This document shows, piece after piece, positions 46,490-57,341 of a DNA stretch of 64,000 nucleotides. The stretch is from Ostrinia nubilalis (taxonomy: Eukaryota > Arthropoda > Insecta > Lepidoptera > Crambidae), in assembly GCF_963855985.1 (NCBI RefSeq), contig NC_087119.1, forward strand, positions 846,001 through 910,000, written 5' to 3'. The first letter of the stretch is position 1. Each line of letters starts with the position of its first letter. A program made the translations under genes and the position numbers. The notes under the pieces were generated by a model. The model saw only the letters and a list, made by a program, of their open reading frames with translations. It made no database searches and had not been told where the DNA came from.

Positions 46490-46606
46490 ATGCAACGTGG
46501 CGGTGATGCTGCTGTGCGACGTGGTGCTGGACGGCGTGGAGCTGGACTGGTCCATCCACGTGCCGCTTATGCTGCACATCGTGTTCCTCGGCATGGACCA
46601 CACCAG
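46490..46606 (+). CDS. fry: furry exon E5
   Basis: A 117-nt exon with acceptor ttgttccag and donor gtaacc. The first base completes Arg from E4. It then reads [20 protein letters not shown] and [19 protein letters not shown], one of the most conserved Furry helical segments. It leaves after two bases of the last Arg codon, which the first base of E6 completes. The 11.5-kb intron before it holds the intact gypsy element. Confidence 0.95.
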
Positions 46607-46732
46607 GTAACCTTCTACCACCATCTTATGTATTGTCCATCAGTAAACTTATCCAAAAATACTCTACACGTGATTTTCACTTTTTCAAACTTATGAAAAT
46701 TGAAAGAAATAAAGTTCAAAAGAAGAGACCCG

Positions 46733-46775
46733 TGACGTCAAGGCGTGGTTAAAAGTGTAGAACTTTGTGACGTCA
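46733..46775. promoter_or_regulatory. two palindromic CRE-type TGACGTCA sites
   Basis: TGACGTCA occurs at 46733-46740 and again at 46768-46775, about 130-170 bp inside the intron after E5. The octamer is the consensus site for CREB/ATF bZIP factors. Two exact copies 35 bp apart are unlikely in AT-rich DNA, but function is only a guess. Confidence 0.35.
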
Positions 46776-47198
46776 CGCGAAACTTCAACGCGCCGTAACA
46801 TCGCGGCATCGTAATTAGTTGTTTGATTGACGATTAAAAATATACGTGTCCAATATTTTTTGGTAAATTATAGTTGGCAGACTAAAAGTTTTTGTAGGCT
46901 ATTGAATGCAAACATTTTGCTTTCTGTCGTTCTGCATCTAACTTGCGCGCGGATGTGTGTTGTCGTATGTAGTTTACTTGGGATGTCGCATATTTGAAGT
47001 GAAATGTAACAATCTAGCAATCAACGTGAAAGAGCCACTAAGTAGAACGCATCTCTGAATCTGCATTACACCGCCTGTTGTGCAATACTATAACAGTAAG
47101 CTACTACATACTAATAATTTTTTTGACCGTAACAAACTTACTTCGTTACTTTTTGTACTGATCTGAAAACCTATTTTAGCTGGCGAAGTTATACCACT

Positions 47199-47321
47199 AA
47201 GGTTGGGTTGCACCATCTTACTTTAACTTTGACAAACGTCAAAAATCAGTCAAACTCCATACAAAAAGCACCGGTTATCGTTATAGTTACGGTCAAAGTT
47301 AGGTGGTGCAACTCAGCCTTA
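47199..47321. mobile_element. MITE family GTTGCACCA, copy 1
   Basis: Inverted ends TAAGGTTGGGTTGCACCA and TGGTGCAACTCAGCCTTA bound about 123 bp with ctttaactttgacaaacgtc inside. Related copies lie at about 47617-47680 (partial), 51601-51691 (reversed) and 57233-57341. Confidence 0.8.
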
Positions 47322-47616
47322 ATTTTCTGCAATGTGAGATTTTTTTCTGTGCGTATTATCGCAATCGCTTGCTCTCTATTATTAGGATTCATTAATGAAA
47401 CATTGCTATTGAAAATTATAGGAAGTTAAAATCTTTACGCCAAATGAGCTATGCATACGCCGTGCCAATGTAGGCATAGGTACTGCGACTTCGTTAAGAA
47501 CAAGTTACTTGTGACGCTTGTGCGTAACTATTCCAGCCGCGGGTATAATTACTTCCAGCATTGTTTGCTTCGGGAACTTCAGGTGGAAGCATTTTAGCCG
47601 GTTAAAATGATATATC

Positions 47617-47680
47617 TAAGGCTGAGTTGCACCACTAAATTTTGACCGTAAAGGACAATGTTCGTTCTCCATACATTGTT
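47617..47680. mobile_element. MITE family GTTGCACCA, partial copy 2
   Basis: taaggctgagttgcaccact then aaattttgaccgtaaaggac. One end only is recognisable. Confidence 0.6.
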
Positions 47681-47894
47681 CGCCTAAGAACCAACAATTT
47701 TGACATATTACTACCCGAAAGCGAAATAATACGATTCTGTGTGTAAGAACAATGATTCCTGATGGACACTTGCCATAAAATTAATGATTAAGAATATTAA
47801 ATCACAGCGATTTTATAATATGTCGTTTATGACAACATGGCGTCTAATGTATTGTGTGAATGTATGAACACCGATTCGCGAAAAATGTTTTGTA

Positions 47895-48228
47895 TTGTCG
47901 TCACGCCGAGTCGCAGCCAAATAGTATAAAATAATAGAACAAGTTTTAGAAATACAACTCGGCATTCCACTTTTATAATATGCCCACATATTGCACGTAA
48001 ATAAACAACATGAATCGTAGGTTGTTTCCACCCTTGTCATCTGACACATGAAATAAACTCCTATTGTATTATAGATATCGAAGCCGAATCGTAAATAATA
48101 ATAGAATGGGTTTTGGAGATCACTCGGGGTTCCACTTTTATAAAATACCTACATATTGCATAAAAATAACACGAATCATGAGTTTTCTTTTCACCATTTA
48201 CATCTGACACGAGATAACAAACTCCTAT
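47895..48228 (+). repeat. tandem duplication, about 170-bp unit
   Basis: Two diverged copies (about 47895-48062 and 48070-48228). Shared blocks are aataatagaa, ggttcc/gcattccacttttata, cctacatattgca, aaataaacaacatgaatc/aaataacacgaatcatgag, and catctgacac...aaactcctat. They have diverged well past the point of a recent event. Confidence 0.7.
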
Positions 48229-48229
48229 C

Positions 48230-48662
48230 TCCATGACTACCGTCGTAGTCTATGCCAAAGACTACAATATTTTAAGCAAGAAGTTTCAAACCTTAGCGGC
48301 TACAGTAACCCCTGGGCCACATACATCGTGATAACATTCGGTCGACACCGGAACGAAGTCTTGCGATTATGCAAAAAAGCACCGTATTCTAGTGCGGCTA
48401 TATCACGTTCAACCGGGGTTTTATTCGACTAAAGTCCTGACTAAAGACTGGAAGAAAATACGCCGCATTGTATGAGCACTTCGTGTTCGTTAAAGCGGCT
48501 TCAGATCTAGAGCCTACATAGTTTTCTTTCCAATAATATCCGCAAGTAGCGCTGCATGATCTTTACAACAAAAACGGCAATAGTTATTAAGGTGCCAAAA
48601 TTATATGATTACTTTGACACGGTATTATACACGTTCGAAGATTTGTCATTTTCATTCATTTC
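48230..48662. other. intron, nothing recognised
   Basis: No element, exon or repeat of note. Confidence 0.45.
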
Positions 48663-48825
48663 ATCATCATCATCATTTCATCCACAGGACGTCCACTACT
48701 GAACATAGGCCTCCCCCAATGACTTCCACATCGCACGGTTGGTAGCGGCCTGCATCTAGCGCCTTCCCGCTACCTTTATCAGGTCGTCGGTCCACCTTGT
48801 GGGTGGACGTCCCACGCTGCGTTTT
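48663..48825 (-). mobile_element. RTE LINE 3' fragment
   Basis: Starts tcatcatcatcatttcatcc (reversed ATG tail), then ggacgtccactactgaacat and ggtcgtcggtccaccttgtg, which is the complement of the coding region for the PPTRWTDD block of the element at 19536-20282. It is closer to that subfamily than to the cgaa-tailed one. Confidence 0.88.
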
Positions 48826-49325
48826 CATTCATTTATTATTTTCTTAAAGTGCCGGAAAAAAAATAGTTTCTAGCTGTCCCAGCAACTTCGTCAATAAAAA
48901 GTTGTCTTGTCTTATCTTTAAAATCGTAATATTAATTTCTGAACGTATCCTGTTTGACACCTAATAATATTATTTGACATAGCTGGCTCGGCGAATTTCG
49001 GCAAATTAATTTTGACATTGCAGAATATGACTTTTGATAGGTTTATCATAGAATTCGGCGGGGATATCCTCACGGAGGAAGTTCGAAAAATGGCGGAACA
49101 AGATCTTATAATAAGAGGAGCAGGACACAATGCTGAGCGGATGCCATTTTGGTCCACAAATGTGCAAGTATTGTAAACTGTATACTGTAATAATTTAATA
49201 TGTTGGGCCAAATAAAATATTTTCTTTCTTTCTTTCTTTAATGCAAGGCCGAAGCTGTAACGCGCGTGCTCCTACGGCAAGTATACAATAAATAGTAATG
49301 TCTGGTAAATACTGGTAATACGTAT

Positions 49326-49565
49326 CGTTCGTTCGTTCGTTTCAGCCGAAAAGACGTCCACTGCTGGACAAAGGCCTCCCCCAAGGATTTCCACGAAGAC
49401 CGATCCTGCACCGCTCGCATACAGGCACCTCCCGCGACCTTCACCAGATCGTCGGTCCACCTAGTGGGAGGCCTGCCCACGCTACGTCTTTCGGCTCGTG
49501 GTCGCCACTCATGAACTTTCCTGCCCCAGCGGCCATCAGCTCTACGAGCTATGTGCCCCGCCCCG
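49326..49565 (-). mobile_element. RTE LINE 3' fragment, cgaa-tailed subfamily
   Basis: Reversed: a gttcg-repeat tail, ttcagccgaaaagacgtcca, ctgctggacaaaggcctccc and the complement of the GRPPTRWTDDLVKVAG coding block. The open C-terminal frame on the minus strand (from 49480) reads MGRPPTRWTDDLVKVAGGAC. It is broken at its 5' end. Just left of it, at 49218-49238, a ttctttctttctt run is probably the tail of another LINE. Confidence 0.9.
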
Positions 49566-50823
49566 TCTATGTCTATATGCGCTACGACTACAGGGTATCA
49601 TTTTGCATAGTCGCAAGACTTCACTTCGCTGCTGTCAAATCAATGTCGCATAATGTTATCGCAATGTGTGTGGCCTTTGGCCAAATCACAGAAGCCTATG
49701 CGAAGAAAGAGCACTTGAATGACAATGAAAATCAGGGTTACCATTTTATAAGATCTCCTCACTATTGAGGGTAACAAAGTAACATTAATAATCTAGCCAT
49801 TAATTACATTTATTACCTATACGAGAAAGTAAAGCAACATGCGGTTTTATTTTAATTTGTAAAATATTTGTAACAGTTTGTTCCAAGTTTAGTTTTACAA
49901 CAGTATTGCTGTTTCAGCTGTCACTGTGAAGCTTTGGGAATATAAATAAATAGAAAAAATATTAACATAAATATTTATTTAAGTTTTTATGTTCATTATC
50001 ATAATATGCCAATTTAAGTTACACTGTGTGACAGTCTTTGACACTAAACAAACTCTTCAGCTTAATAATACCTACCTACAGGGCGTTTTTATAGTTACTC
50101 TTGCTGATGAAACAAGAAGGGTTGATTCTACTACTGAAATACAACTACTTTTCTTACAGGACCAATATCAAATTCTCAAAAAAATTCACATCCTCGTGAT
50201 GGTGATAATTTATATGGAGAGGTTTTTTTTTAATATTCGGTCTCTTGGGATAAGTTATTCCATTTGAGCAGTAGCATTAATCCTTTTTATTTGATCACAT
50301 ACAAAAATAACACAAGTGTTTAGGAAAACTTCTTCTTTGGTATGGTATCACCACGGAGTTATAATGGCGGCAACTCTGTATCACTGACTTGTAACTTTCA
50401 AATAGTATGAATAATTAGGGCACCACATTGGTTTTCTTTCTGAAAAAAGGCTTTCACTTTTAGTACTAACCCTTTAGCACTATTTCATTGAAATAAAAAT
50501 ACATTAAGCACAGAAGACTTAAATTGAGTCAACTGACGTGACATTTATAATTTGTTGACATTATGACAGTTTGACAAGACTAGGGATTGAAAAAGTTTTA
50601 ATTGAAAAAGTAAAATGACAATTTATTAAAACGATTCACAAGGATATAATCGATTAAAAATATTTATAAAATGTTCTGATACTTGCCTGTAGCGATTATC
50701 CAATCCTGGTTTCTACTGGAAAAACTACCTCGTGGCAAGATTTTAATAAAATAATAAAATCTTTATCTTCTCTTTCACAATCTATAAAAGTTCATTTGGT
50801 CTATTATTATACATGTGCTATGA
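49566..50823. other. intron, nothing recognised
   Basis: AT-rich intron. No supported exon or element. Confidence 0.45.
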
Positions 50824-51010
50824 ATGAGGGTTTTCGCGATTGAAAAATCCGCGAGATGGCAATACGTAGACGCGAGGTCCAAATGCTGCATGATTGGTGG
50901 ATTTTGACATATCTGTCAATGTCATGTCAAAAATAACCAATCATGCAGCATTTGGACCTCACGTCTACGTATTGCCATCTGGCGGATTTTTCAATCGCGA
51001 AAACCCTCAT
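50824..51010. mobile_element. 187-bp long-hairpin MITE
   Basis: Arms of about 80 bp: atgagggttttcgcgattga and tcaatcgcgaaaaccctcat at the tips, then caatacgtagacg / cgtctacgtattg and ccaaatgctgcatgattgg / ccaatcatgcagcatttgg. Mismatches are few. The loop is about 30 bp. No clear target duplication. Confidence 0.85.
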
Positions 51011-51600
51011 TGGCATAGATTATGAGAGACTGGCAACTATACTAGGTTGATATATTATGTTTCTCTCACTTCAACTGGCATTGGATTCAACATCGGATTC
51101 TGACACTTTTACAGTTATGATACCATGAATATCAGTTTATGGTCCTAATTATTTTTATTTTATTTACGACCTTCGACCAGTTGGACACTTTAGATAGCTT
51201 CTTGTAATAGTGTCAATATCTTTTTAGCTTTTAACGCAAATCTAGTCTTCAAAGCAGTTTAATCGATTTATTTTATTTTCAAAATCGATATTTTATTGTC
51301 TATGATGGCCGCAGGAACATCACTACTTACATGGACTCCCAGCAATAAAGTACGGTAATGCCTCGTACAGATTTTATCGGCAAAAATTATGGAACTTGAT
51401 AGGTTTTAGACCATGCCACGCACCAAAACGTCCGGAAGTTGTAATAGTATTATAGAATAAACGTTAAAAGACTTATTTATTTAATTTTTCAATGCTTAAG
51501 TGTCCATTAGAATGAATGGGTGCTTAATGTATTTAAAAAAATAGAAAATAATTATGATGGGTTAATGTTTTTGGGCGGTTTTTAGGCGGTTTCTGACAAT

Positions 51601-51691
51601 GTCCTTTAACGATAACCAGTGTTTTTGTATGGAGTTTGACAGATTTTTAACGTTTGTCAAAGTTAAAGTAAGATGGTGCAACCCAGCCTTA
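51601..51691. mobile_element. MITE family GTTGCACCA, reversed copy 3
   Basis: Ends tggtgcaacccagcctta at the right, with gtttgtcaaagttaaagtaa before it, the reverse of copy 1. The left end is not clear. Confidence 0.7.
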
Positions 51692-52949
51692 TTAATTTAA
51701 GAGTTGCTTTATTACTACTTTAGCAACGTAACAAAAATTCGATTGCTCCTGTCCAGTCCTTTTAGTAGGGAATTTAGTGCAAGAACCCCTCCACTTTGGT
51801 ATAGAAGGCTCATTTTTGCACCAGTTGTTCTTTGGGTGCTCCTGAGTAGATTTCCGTCGGTAGACATCGGGAGCCCCCCCTGTGGTAGCAGGGGGAGGGG
51901 GGGCAAGTTTCCTTCTGCCGCGCTTCACTTTAAGGCCCATATCTTCAGAACTATGGGTATTAGGGCAAGTGTGGTGTCATTTTCAGATAATTAAAGGATG
52001 GCGAATTCATTTCTAGAACAAACTTTTTGCCTTTTCATACAAAAAAATTGAAATATTGAACAAAATTCACAAAAGCCAAAAAGTTTTTTTTTAAATAAAC
52101 GTCGTTTACTTTTAAACCACTGGAGATAATCTAATAAAAAAAATATATCCTGAAAGCTACATTTATCAGGATTATAAATATATACCATTGTATGGTACTT
52201 TTTTCGAAAAAAGTAGGTGAAAAAATTTTTTTCTTCAGGACACAACGGGCGAAATTTACTGCGCGTCGGAAAAAAATATTTATTTTATCCATGAATTCAT
52301 ACTATTTGATTCATAAGCAAGTAAAGATTATTATTTTAGAATTTATTTAGAGTTCCTGGCACATCAATCTACCATGATTTGTATTTTTTCTTCAATTAAT
52401 TTTGAACTCTATGTGTTATTATTATTTTAATTAACACTTATTTCTACATACTATTGTACCAGTGATTTAACGGAAAGGTAAGTGTGAGGAAAGTGAGGAT
52501 TGATAATCATAAGTACGGGAGATTATTTTTAGCATAAAGACTACGGCTGTGACCATTAGGTATAGTTGTTTTTTCAGACAGCACCAGCTTCTGCACAACA
52601 TCTTGCACTTAAATCTCACCATTTCCAGGCAAGCTTTGGCAGCTACGGGAAAATCGGTCCATGTAGGCTCCATGTTGCTATCGACTCTGGTCCACCCCCA
52701 ACCAGTCGAGTAAAGGAAAGACTGAGTCAGTTGCTTGCAACTGATCCTATACGCGAAACCCTTGATATACTGCCAGTAGCCAATGCTGATACAAAGCTGT
52801 CTGGGTTATCTTATGTAGGGCCACACCTAAGCGTAGTCCACAGCGACCCATTAGGATCTTTATTCTCCTTTTTTATTCCCTATCATCTAAAAAAATCCTT
52901 TCAATGAGTTAGGTGAATTAAGCGTCTGAATGAAAGCCACCTAGTAGTC

Positions 52950-53700
52950 TTCTGATGCCGGATATGCTGACCCAAGCAGACCCATCCTTACAGTATTAAG
53001 TGTTTCATGGACCCCACACATTATTCCACATGCTCGAGAGCTTCTGTTGTTAGGCCCATTTTGTGGGACATGTGGTTCGTTCCATAATGCCCAGTTTGCG
53101 TACCTGTAATTGCTTGGGCTTAACTTTGATGAGTTTTCTCCATGACCCTGTATTTCCCTTTAGGAATGATTTGGAGAGGCTAATATCGTTGGAGCTGTCC
53201 CATTCAGCCATGTGCTTCTTGGATATGCTTTTAGATAAAGAACTATCAGTACTGACCCAATAGATATCGTCTCTGACCCTTGTCTCGCTAGACTGTCGGC
53301 TCTCTCATTACATTCGATCCTTGTATGTCCAGGTATCCCACATCAGGGACACTGTCATGCCTTCCGAGTTTGTTTGATCTTTAAGATTGCATCTAGAATA
53401 ATTCTAGACTCAACCTTCACTGAGGCGATGGCTTTGTTTGAGTGCTGCCTGGCTGTGGCTCAGGATGTAGATATTGCGTTTGTTACACCCCTGTTTTTTA
53501 GTGCACACATAATTATAGCGTAGAATTCAGCTTGAAATACTGTAGCAAACCTCCTTAAACGTTCACTGTGTTCGTAGTGTTTACAGTAGACGCCCGCTCC
53601 CGTTCCCAAGGCCATCTTGGCTTGGAGCTGTCAGTAAAACAGATTAGGCTGTTCTGTTGGGATTTTGGTCCTCTTTTCTAGTCGTCCCTTGTTCAAAATC
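52950..53700 (-). pseudogene. decayed LINE RNase H and C-terminal region in foldback loop
   Basis: On the minus strand, with several frame shifts, one finds an RNase H pattern: ICFTDSSK, then GTGAGVYC, ATVFQAEFYAIIMCA, YILSHSQAALK, and VPGHTRIECNERADSLARQG-like. After it come TGHYGTN and MSHKMGL, as in the C-terminus of LINEs that carry RNase H. It is thoroughly disrupted. I assign it only to the I/R1-like RNase H-bearing group. Confidence 0.75.
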
Positions 53701-53901
53701 TATCCACTTATTAGCTCAATCCACTGTTTTTTTTTTCCACTAATCATATTAATCCATTGGTATTGTTTTAGATCAAGTACCTCCTACTATTACTTACTAC
53801 ATGCTTGACTATGAACGAGTGCTGTAAGTGCCCACCAACCTAGGCAGTTTTGTATCAGAATTGGCTACGGGCAGTATATCAAGGGCAGTAATCATGTCCT
53901 T

Positions 53902-53928
53902 ATGATTTTTTCAAGTTATTTAAGATTT
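53902..53928. repeat. single arm of the tRNA-cored hairpin family
   Basis: atgattttttcaagttattt and a few more bases match the outer arm at 41791-41819. No tRNA core is present. Confidence 0.6.
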
Positions 53929-55085
53929 AGTAGATTCAAGGGGTTCGCGTATACATAGGGTCAGTTGCAAGCAACCGACTCAGTCTTCCCTTTACCCGAC
54001 TGGTTGGGGGTGGACCAGAGTCGATAGCAACATGGAGCCTACATAGACCGATTTGCCCGTAGCTGCTGAAGCTTGCCTGGAAATGGTGAGATGTAAGTGC
54101 AAGAAGTAGTGCAGAAGCTGGTGCTGTCTAAAAAAACAACTTTAATGGTCACAGCCGTAGCTTTTGTGCTAAAAATAATCTCCCGTACTATGATTATCAA
54201 TCCTCACTTTCTTCACACTTACCTTTCCGTTAAATCACTGGTACAATAGTATGTAGAAATAAGTGTTAATTAAAATAATAATAATCATTAGACGTTTAGA
54301 CAAATACAAGTTCTTTATTTAGTGCTTTCTTCTTATGATATTTTCAACATTAAAATGTATTTAAGCTATTTTCAACCTTATGTCTAACACATAGAGTTCA
54401 AAATTAATTGAAGAAAAATACAAATCATGGTAGATTGATGTGCCAGGAACTCTAAATAAATTCTAAAATAATAATCTTTACTTGCTTATGAATCAAATAG
54501 TATGAATTCATGGATAAAATAAATATTTTTTTCCGACGCGCAGTAAATTTCGCCCGTTGTGTCCTGAAGAAAAAATTTTTTTCACCTACTTTTTTCGAAA
54601 AAAGTACCATACAATGGTATATATTTATAATCCTGATAAATGTAGCTTTCAGGATATATTTTTTTTATTAGATTATCTCCAGTGGTTTAAAAGTAAACGA
54701 CGTTTATTTTAAAAAAAAACTTTTTGGCTTTTGTGAATTTTGCTCAATATTTCTATTTTTTTGTATGAAAAGGCAAAACGTTTGTTCTAGAAATGAATTC
54801 GCCATCCTTTAATTATCTGAAAATGACACCACACTTGCCCTAATACCCATAGTTTTGAAGATATGGGCCTTAAAGTGAAGCGCGGCAGAAGGAAACTTGC
54901 CCCCCCTCCCCCTGCTACCACAGGGGGGGCTCCCGATGTCTACCGACGGAAATCTACTCAGGAGCACCCAAAGAACAACTGGTGCTAAAATGAGCCTTCT
55001 ATACCAAAGTGGAGGGGTCTCCATACAAATCATTGCACTAAATTCCCTACTATTTATTTTATTTACATTATTAGACAGCACATAG

Positions 55086-55344
55086 CGTAAAAAGCCAGCA
55101 ATTTATTATATTTAGAATAATGTAAATACATTTCCATTTAAATTAAGTTGATTGATATATCTTATTTCATTCACAGATGTGTTGTGTCTTAAAAAACATA
55201 GCTTCCACCATCATAGCCAGTGCTATACATTATAATCTGGGGCTTCCACCAATTTATCATATTCATTGATGTACATAATAATCTGGGGGGATATTATGCC
55301 TACTTGTGTCCAAGAATCTGAGTAGTATCCCTTTCGCGTTGCAG
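55086..55344. other. intron before E6
   Basis: AT-rich, with two weak copies of tataatctggggcttccacc/ataatctgggg. No exon. Confidence 0.5.
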
Positions 55345-55514
55345 ATGGATCGTGCACCAGCACTGTCGGCAGCTGCTGTTGAACCTACTGGTGGCGGTGG
55401 CCGCGCACCACGACCACCTGACCGTGGCGCGGGCGCTGCTGGCCAGCCGCTCGCGCCAGCTCGGGCTCGCCATCGCGCCGCCCGCGCTGCCGCTGGTGCC
55501 GCACAACTTCACTG
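55345..55514 (+). CDS. fry: furry exon E6
   Basis: A 170-nt exon with acceptor cgcgttgcag and donor gtgagt, entering in phase 2 and leaving after one base. It encodes WIVHQHCRQLLLNLLVAVAA and then DHLTVARALLASRSRQLGLA up to PHNFT, continuous with E5 in the Furry family. The 3' part of this exon, together with its donor and about 40 bp of intron, is tandemly repeated immediately downstream with a 150-bp period, so the true 3' boundary has an equally good alternative at 55664. See the separate repeat entry. Confidence 0.92.
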
Positions 55515-55740
55515 GTGAGTCCCTCCACCACACATCAGGACCTGCTGGTGGCCGCGCACCCGACCACCTGACCGTGGCGCGGGCGCTGCTGGCCAGCCGC
55601 TCGCGCCAGCTCGGGCTCGCCATCGCGCCGCCCGCGCTGCCGCTGGTGCCGCACAACTTCACTGGTGAGTCCCTCCACTACATCAGGACCTGCTGGTGGT
55701 GGCGCACCCGACCACCTGACTGTGGTCAGCCCTGCTGGTA
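55411..55740 (+). repeat. tandem duplication of the 3' part of furry exon E6 with its splice donor
   Basis: The segment from cgaccacctgaccgtggcgc (55411) through the donor and cctccacca... recurs at 55561 almost unchanged over about 120 bp, including a second actg|gtgagtccctccac donor at 55665. A third, shorter and diverged copy starts at 55709. The offset from copy 1 to copy 2 is exactly 150 bp. The frame from E6 stays open through copy 2, so use of the second donor would add 50 residues in frame, largely repeating DHLTVARALL...PHNFT, and leave the same phase for E7. High identity argues for a recent event. Confidence 0.9.
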
Positions 55741-56040
55741 AACCACTCAAAGAGAAGTTCTCGAACGACGATCATGAACCGAAAGACCTCACTCTAGGTA
55801 GACGGACGATTTATCTGTATAAAATCATTAATGCACACACAATTTGAGGTACAAAAGGTGAACTAAATGCCATATCTATGGCAATCTGGTAAAGGTTGCG
55901 AAAAGCTCCTGGATGCGGGCAGTGCACAACCGGTGATTATAGAAATCCTTAGAGGAGGCCATTATCCAGCAGTGAACGTATGAAACCAATTATTGTTTCC
56001 TTCGTCTGACGTTTGGAGCGAATGAACCTCAGATTCTTAT

Positions 56041-56445
56041 GGTATTTAGTACAATAGAAATTCAATTACAGTCATCTGTCCCACTTGTCCCACTGTGTAT
56101 TTAACTGTCGTTGACTATCGTAAAGGTATTTAGTACAATAGAAGTTAAATTATAATCGTCTGCTCCACTCGTCCCGCTGTGTATTTAACCGTCGTTGACT
56201 GTCGTAAAGGTATTTAGTACATTAGAAGTTAAATTATAATCGTCTGCTCCACTCGTCCCGCTGTGTATTTAACCGTCGTTGACTGTCGTAAAGGTATTTA
56301 GTACAATAGAAGTTAAATTATAATCGTCTGCTCCACTTGTCCCGCTGTGTATTTAGCTGTCGTAAAGATATTTAGTACAATAGAAGTTAAAACAATCGTC
56401 TGTCCCACTCGTCCCGCTGTGTATTTAACTGTCGTAGTAACGTGC
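56041..56445 (+). repeat. 84-bp minisatellite upstream of furry exon E7
   Basis: About 4.8 tandem units begin with ggtatttagtacaatagaag. Unit starts are near 56041, 56125, 56209, 56293 and a shortened one at 56367, giving spacings of 84, 84, 84 and 74. Each unit includes a Pol II-irrelevant AT-rich part and a tcgtctgctccactcgtccc part. The array ends about 18 bp before the E7 exon, so its last unit supplies the upstream part of the 3' splice region. Confidence 0.9.
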
Positions 56446-56462
56446 AATCTCGTCGCTTGCAG

Positions 56463-56558
56463 AGCCGGACGCGGCGTTCGACAGCCAGCCTGCGTGCGCG
56501 CATTCACCGCGCTCGCACGCGCGCTCGCTCAGCTCCGACCCGCAGGTCACGCCCGAAG
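56463..56558 (+). CDS. fry: furry exon E7
   Basis: A 96-nt exon with acceptor cgtcgcttgcag and donor gtaaaa. Entering in phase 1 it completes a Glu codon, then reads PDAAFDSQPACAHSPRSHAR and SLSSDPQVTPE, ending again after one base. The acidic/Ser-rich character fits the linker that follows the PHNFT segment in Furry. Conservation is weaker than in E5 or E9, so the call leans on phase continuity with E6 and E8. Confidence 0.85.
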
Positions 56559-57232
56559 GTAAAACCAGGCCTGTTCATCTCCGCGAGTTTACATCGAAAA
56601 CAAAACACGCACGATGGCCCACCTACAGGATACTATTCGACAAGGCCTCACATACGAGCGAACATTGACTCACGCACGCGTATTCTTGTGTATGATGGAA
56701 GAAAATACCGAAAATGGTGTGCTAAATACTGTGCAGTATTTAACTGCCTAAATAATAATAAAAACACAGAATGTACTTTTTTAAGTTGCCTCAAAACACT
56801 GAGAGGTAAATACGTAGTTAATATTATTCATGCATGATAATTCATGCTAAATCATGTATTTCCTCTGCCATTTTTCGCAGTTTGGCACCTCACGTCACAT
56901 CATTTTACCGAAGTCAGCCCTATAGCTTCGGCGCAGTGCCGATCACTGACGTTTGTCAACAAAATGGTGCTTGACTCTTGAGACAGGCTAAATTACACCA
57001 TATTGTTAATGACATTGAGCATACATTTTTTTAAATACCTTCGCGAAGTAAAACTTCTGTACGTAGTACTTATATTATTCTGTGGTAAAACGCACAAACA
57101 AAATTAAAAATCAAAAATTTCATTGAAAATAAATATAAAATTTTTATTTTCATTAAAAAAAACTCAATTATCTGTACCACCATTGATCTGTAAATGTCAT
57201 TTTATAACAACCAAATGACAAAAAACATACTT
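56559..57232. other. intron after E7, nothing recognised
   Basis: The open frame of E7 runs on for some 90 codons past the gtaaaa donor, but it lacks Furry similarity. The rest is AT-rich. Confidence 0.5.
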
Positions 57233-57341
57233 ACTCAGAGTTGCACCATCTTGCTTTAACTTTGACAAACATCAAAAATTTGTCACCCTCCATACAAAAA
57301 TTATTGTCACAGTTAAAATAAAGTGGTGCAACTTAGCCTAA
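57233..57341. mobile_element. MITE family GTTGCACCA, copy 4
   Basis: cagagttgcaccatcttgct at the left and agtggtgcaacttagccta at the right, with tccatacaaaaattattgtc inside. Same plan as copy 1. Confidence 0.8.

Larger units (their letters stand above)
51764..55052. mobile_element. 3.3-kb inverted duplication / foldback with ~1-kb arms
   Basis: The left arm (51764-52752) and right arm (about 53955-55052) are reverse complements over nearly all their length. Landmarks: tttagtagggaatttagtgc / gcactaaattccctacta, agatttccgtcggtagacatc, the aaaaaagtaggtgaaaaaat block, and gttgctatcgactctggtcc near the inner ends. The right arm has an insert of about 100 bp near 54285-54390 and another of about 14 bp near its end. 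The loop is about 1.2 kb and holds a decayed LINE. No transposase found. Confidence 0.88.

Noticed and set aside
51300..51470. Possible gene fragment (frame containing YGNASYRFYRQKLWNLIGF)
   Set aside because: Short, bounded by stops, no family recognised and no splice sites consistent with furry phases.
54809..55081. 90-codon minus-strand frame mirrored at 51704-51994
   Set aside because: Both are the same foldback arm read in mirror positions; the proline/glycine-rich part comes from a cccccctcccc run, not from a recognisable protein.
55300..55662. Minus-strand repetitive frame opposite exon E6
   Set aside because: It is the antisense shadow of the GC-rich duplicated exon.
56041..56445. 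CRISPR-like array
   Set aside because: Units are contiguous 84-bp repeats without unique spacers, in a eukaryotic intron; this is a minisatellite.
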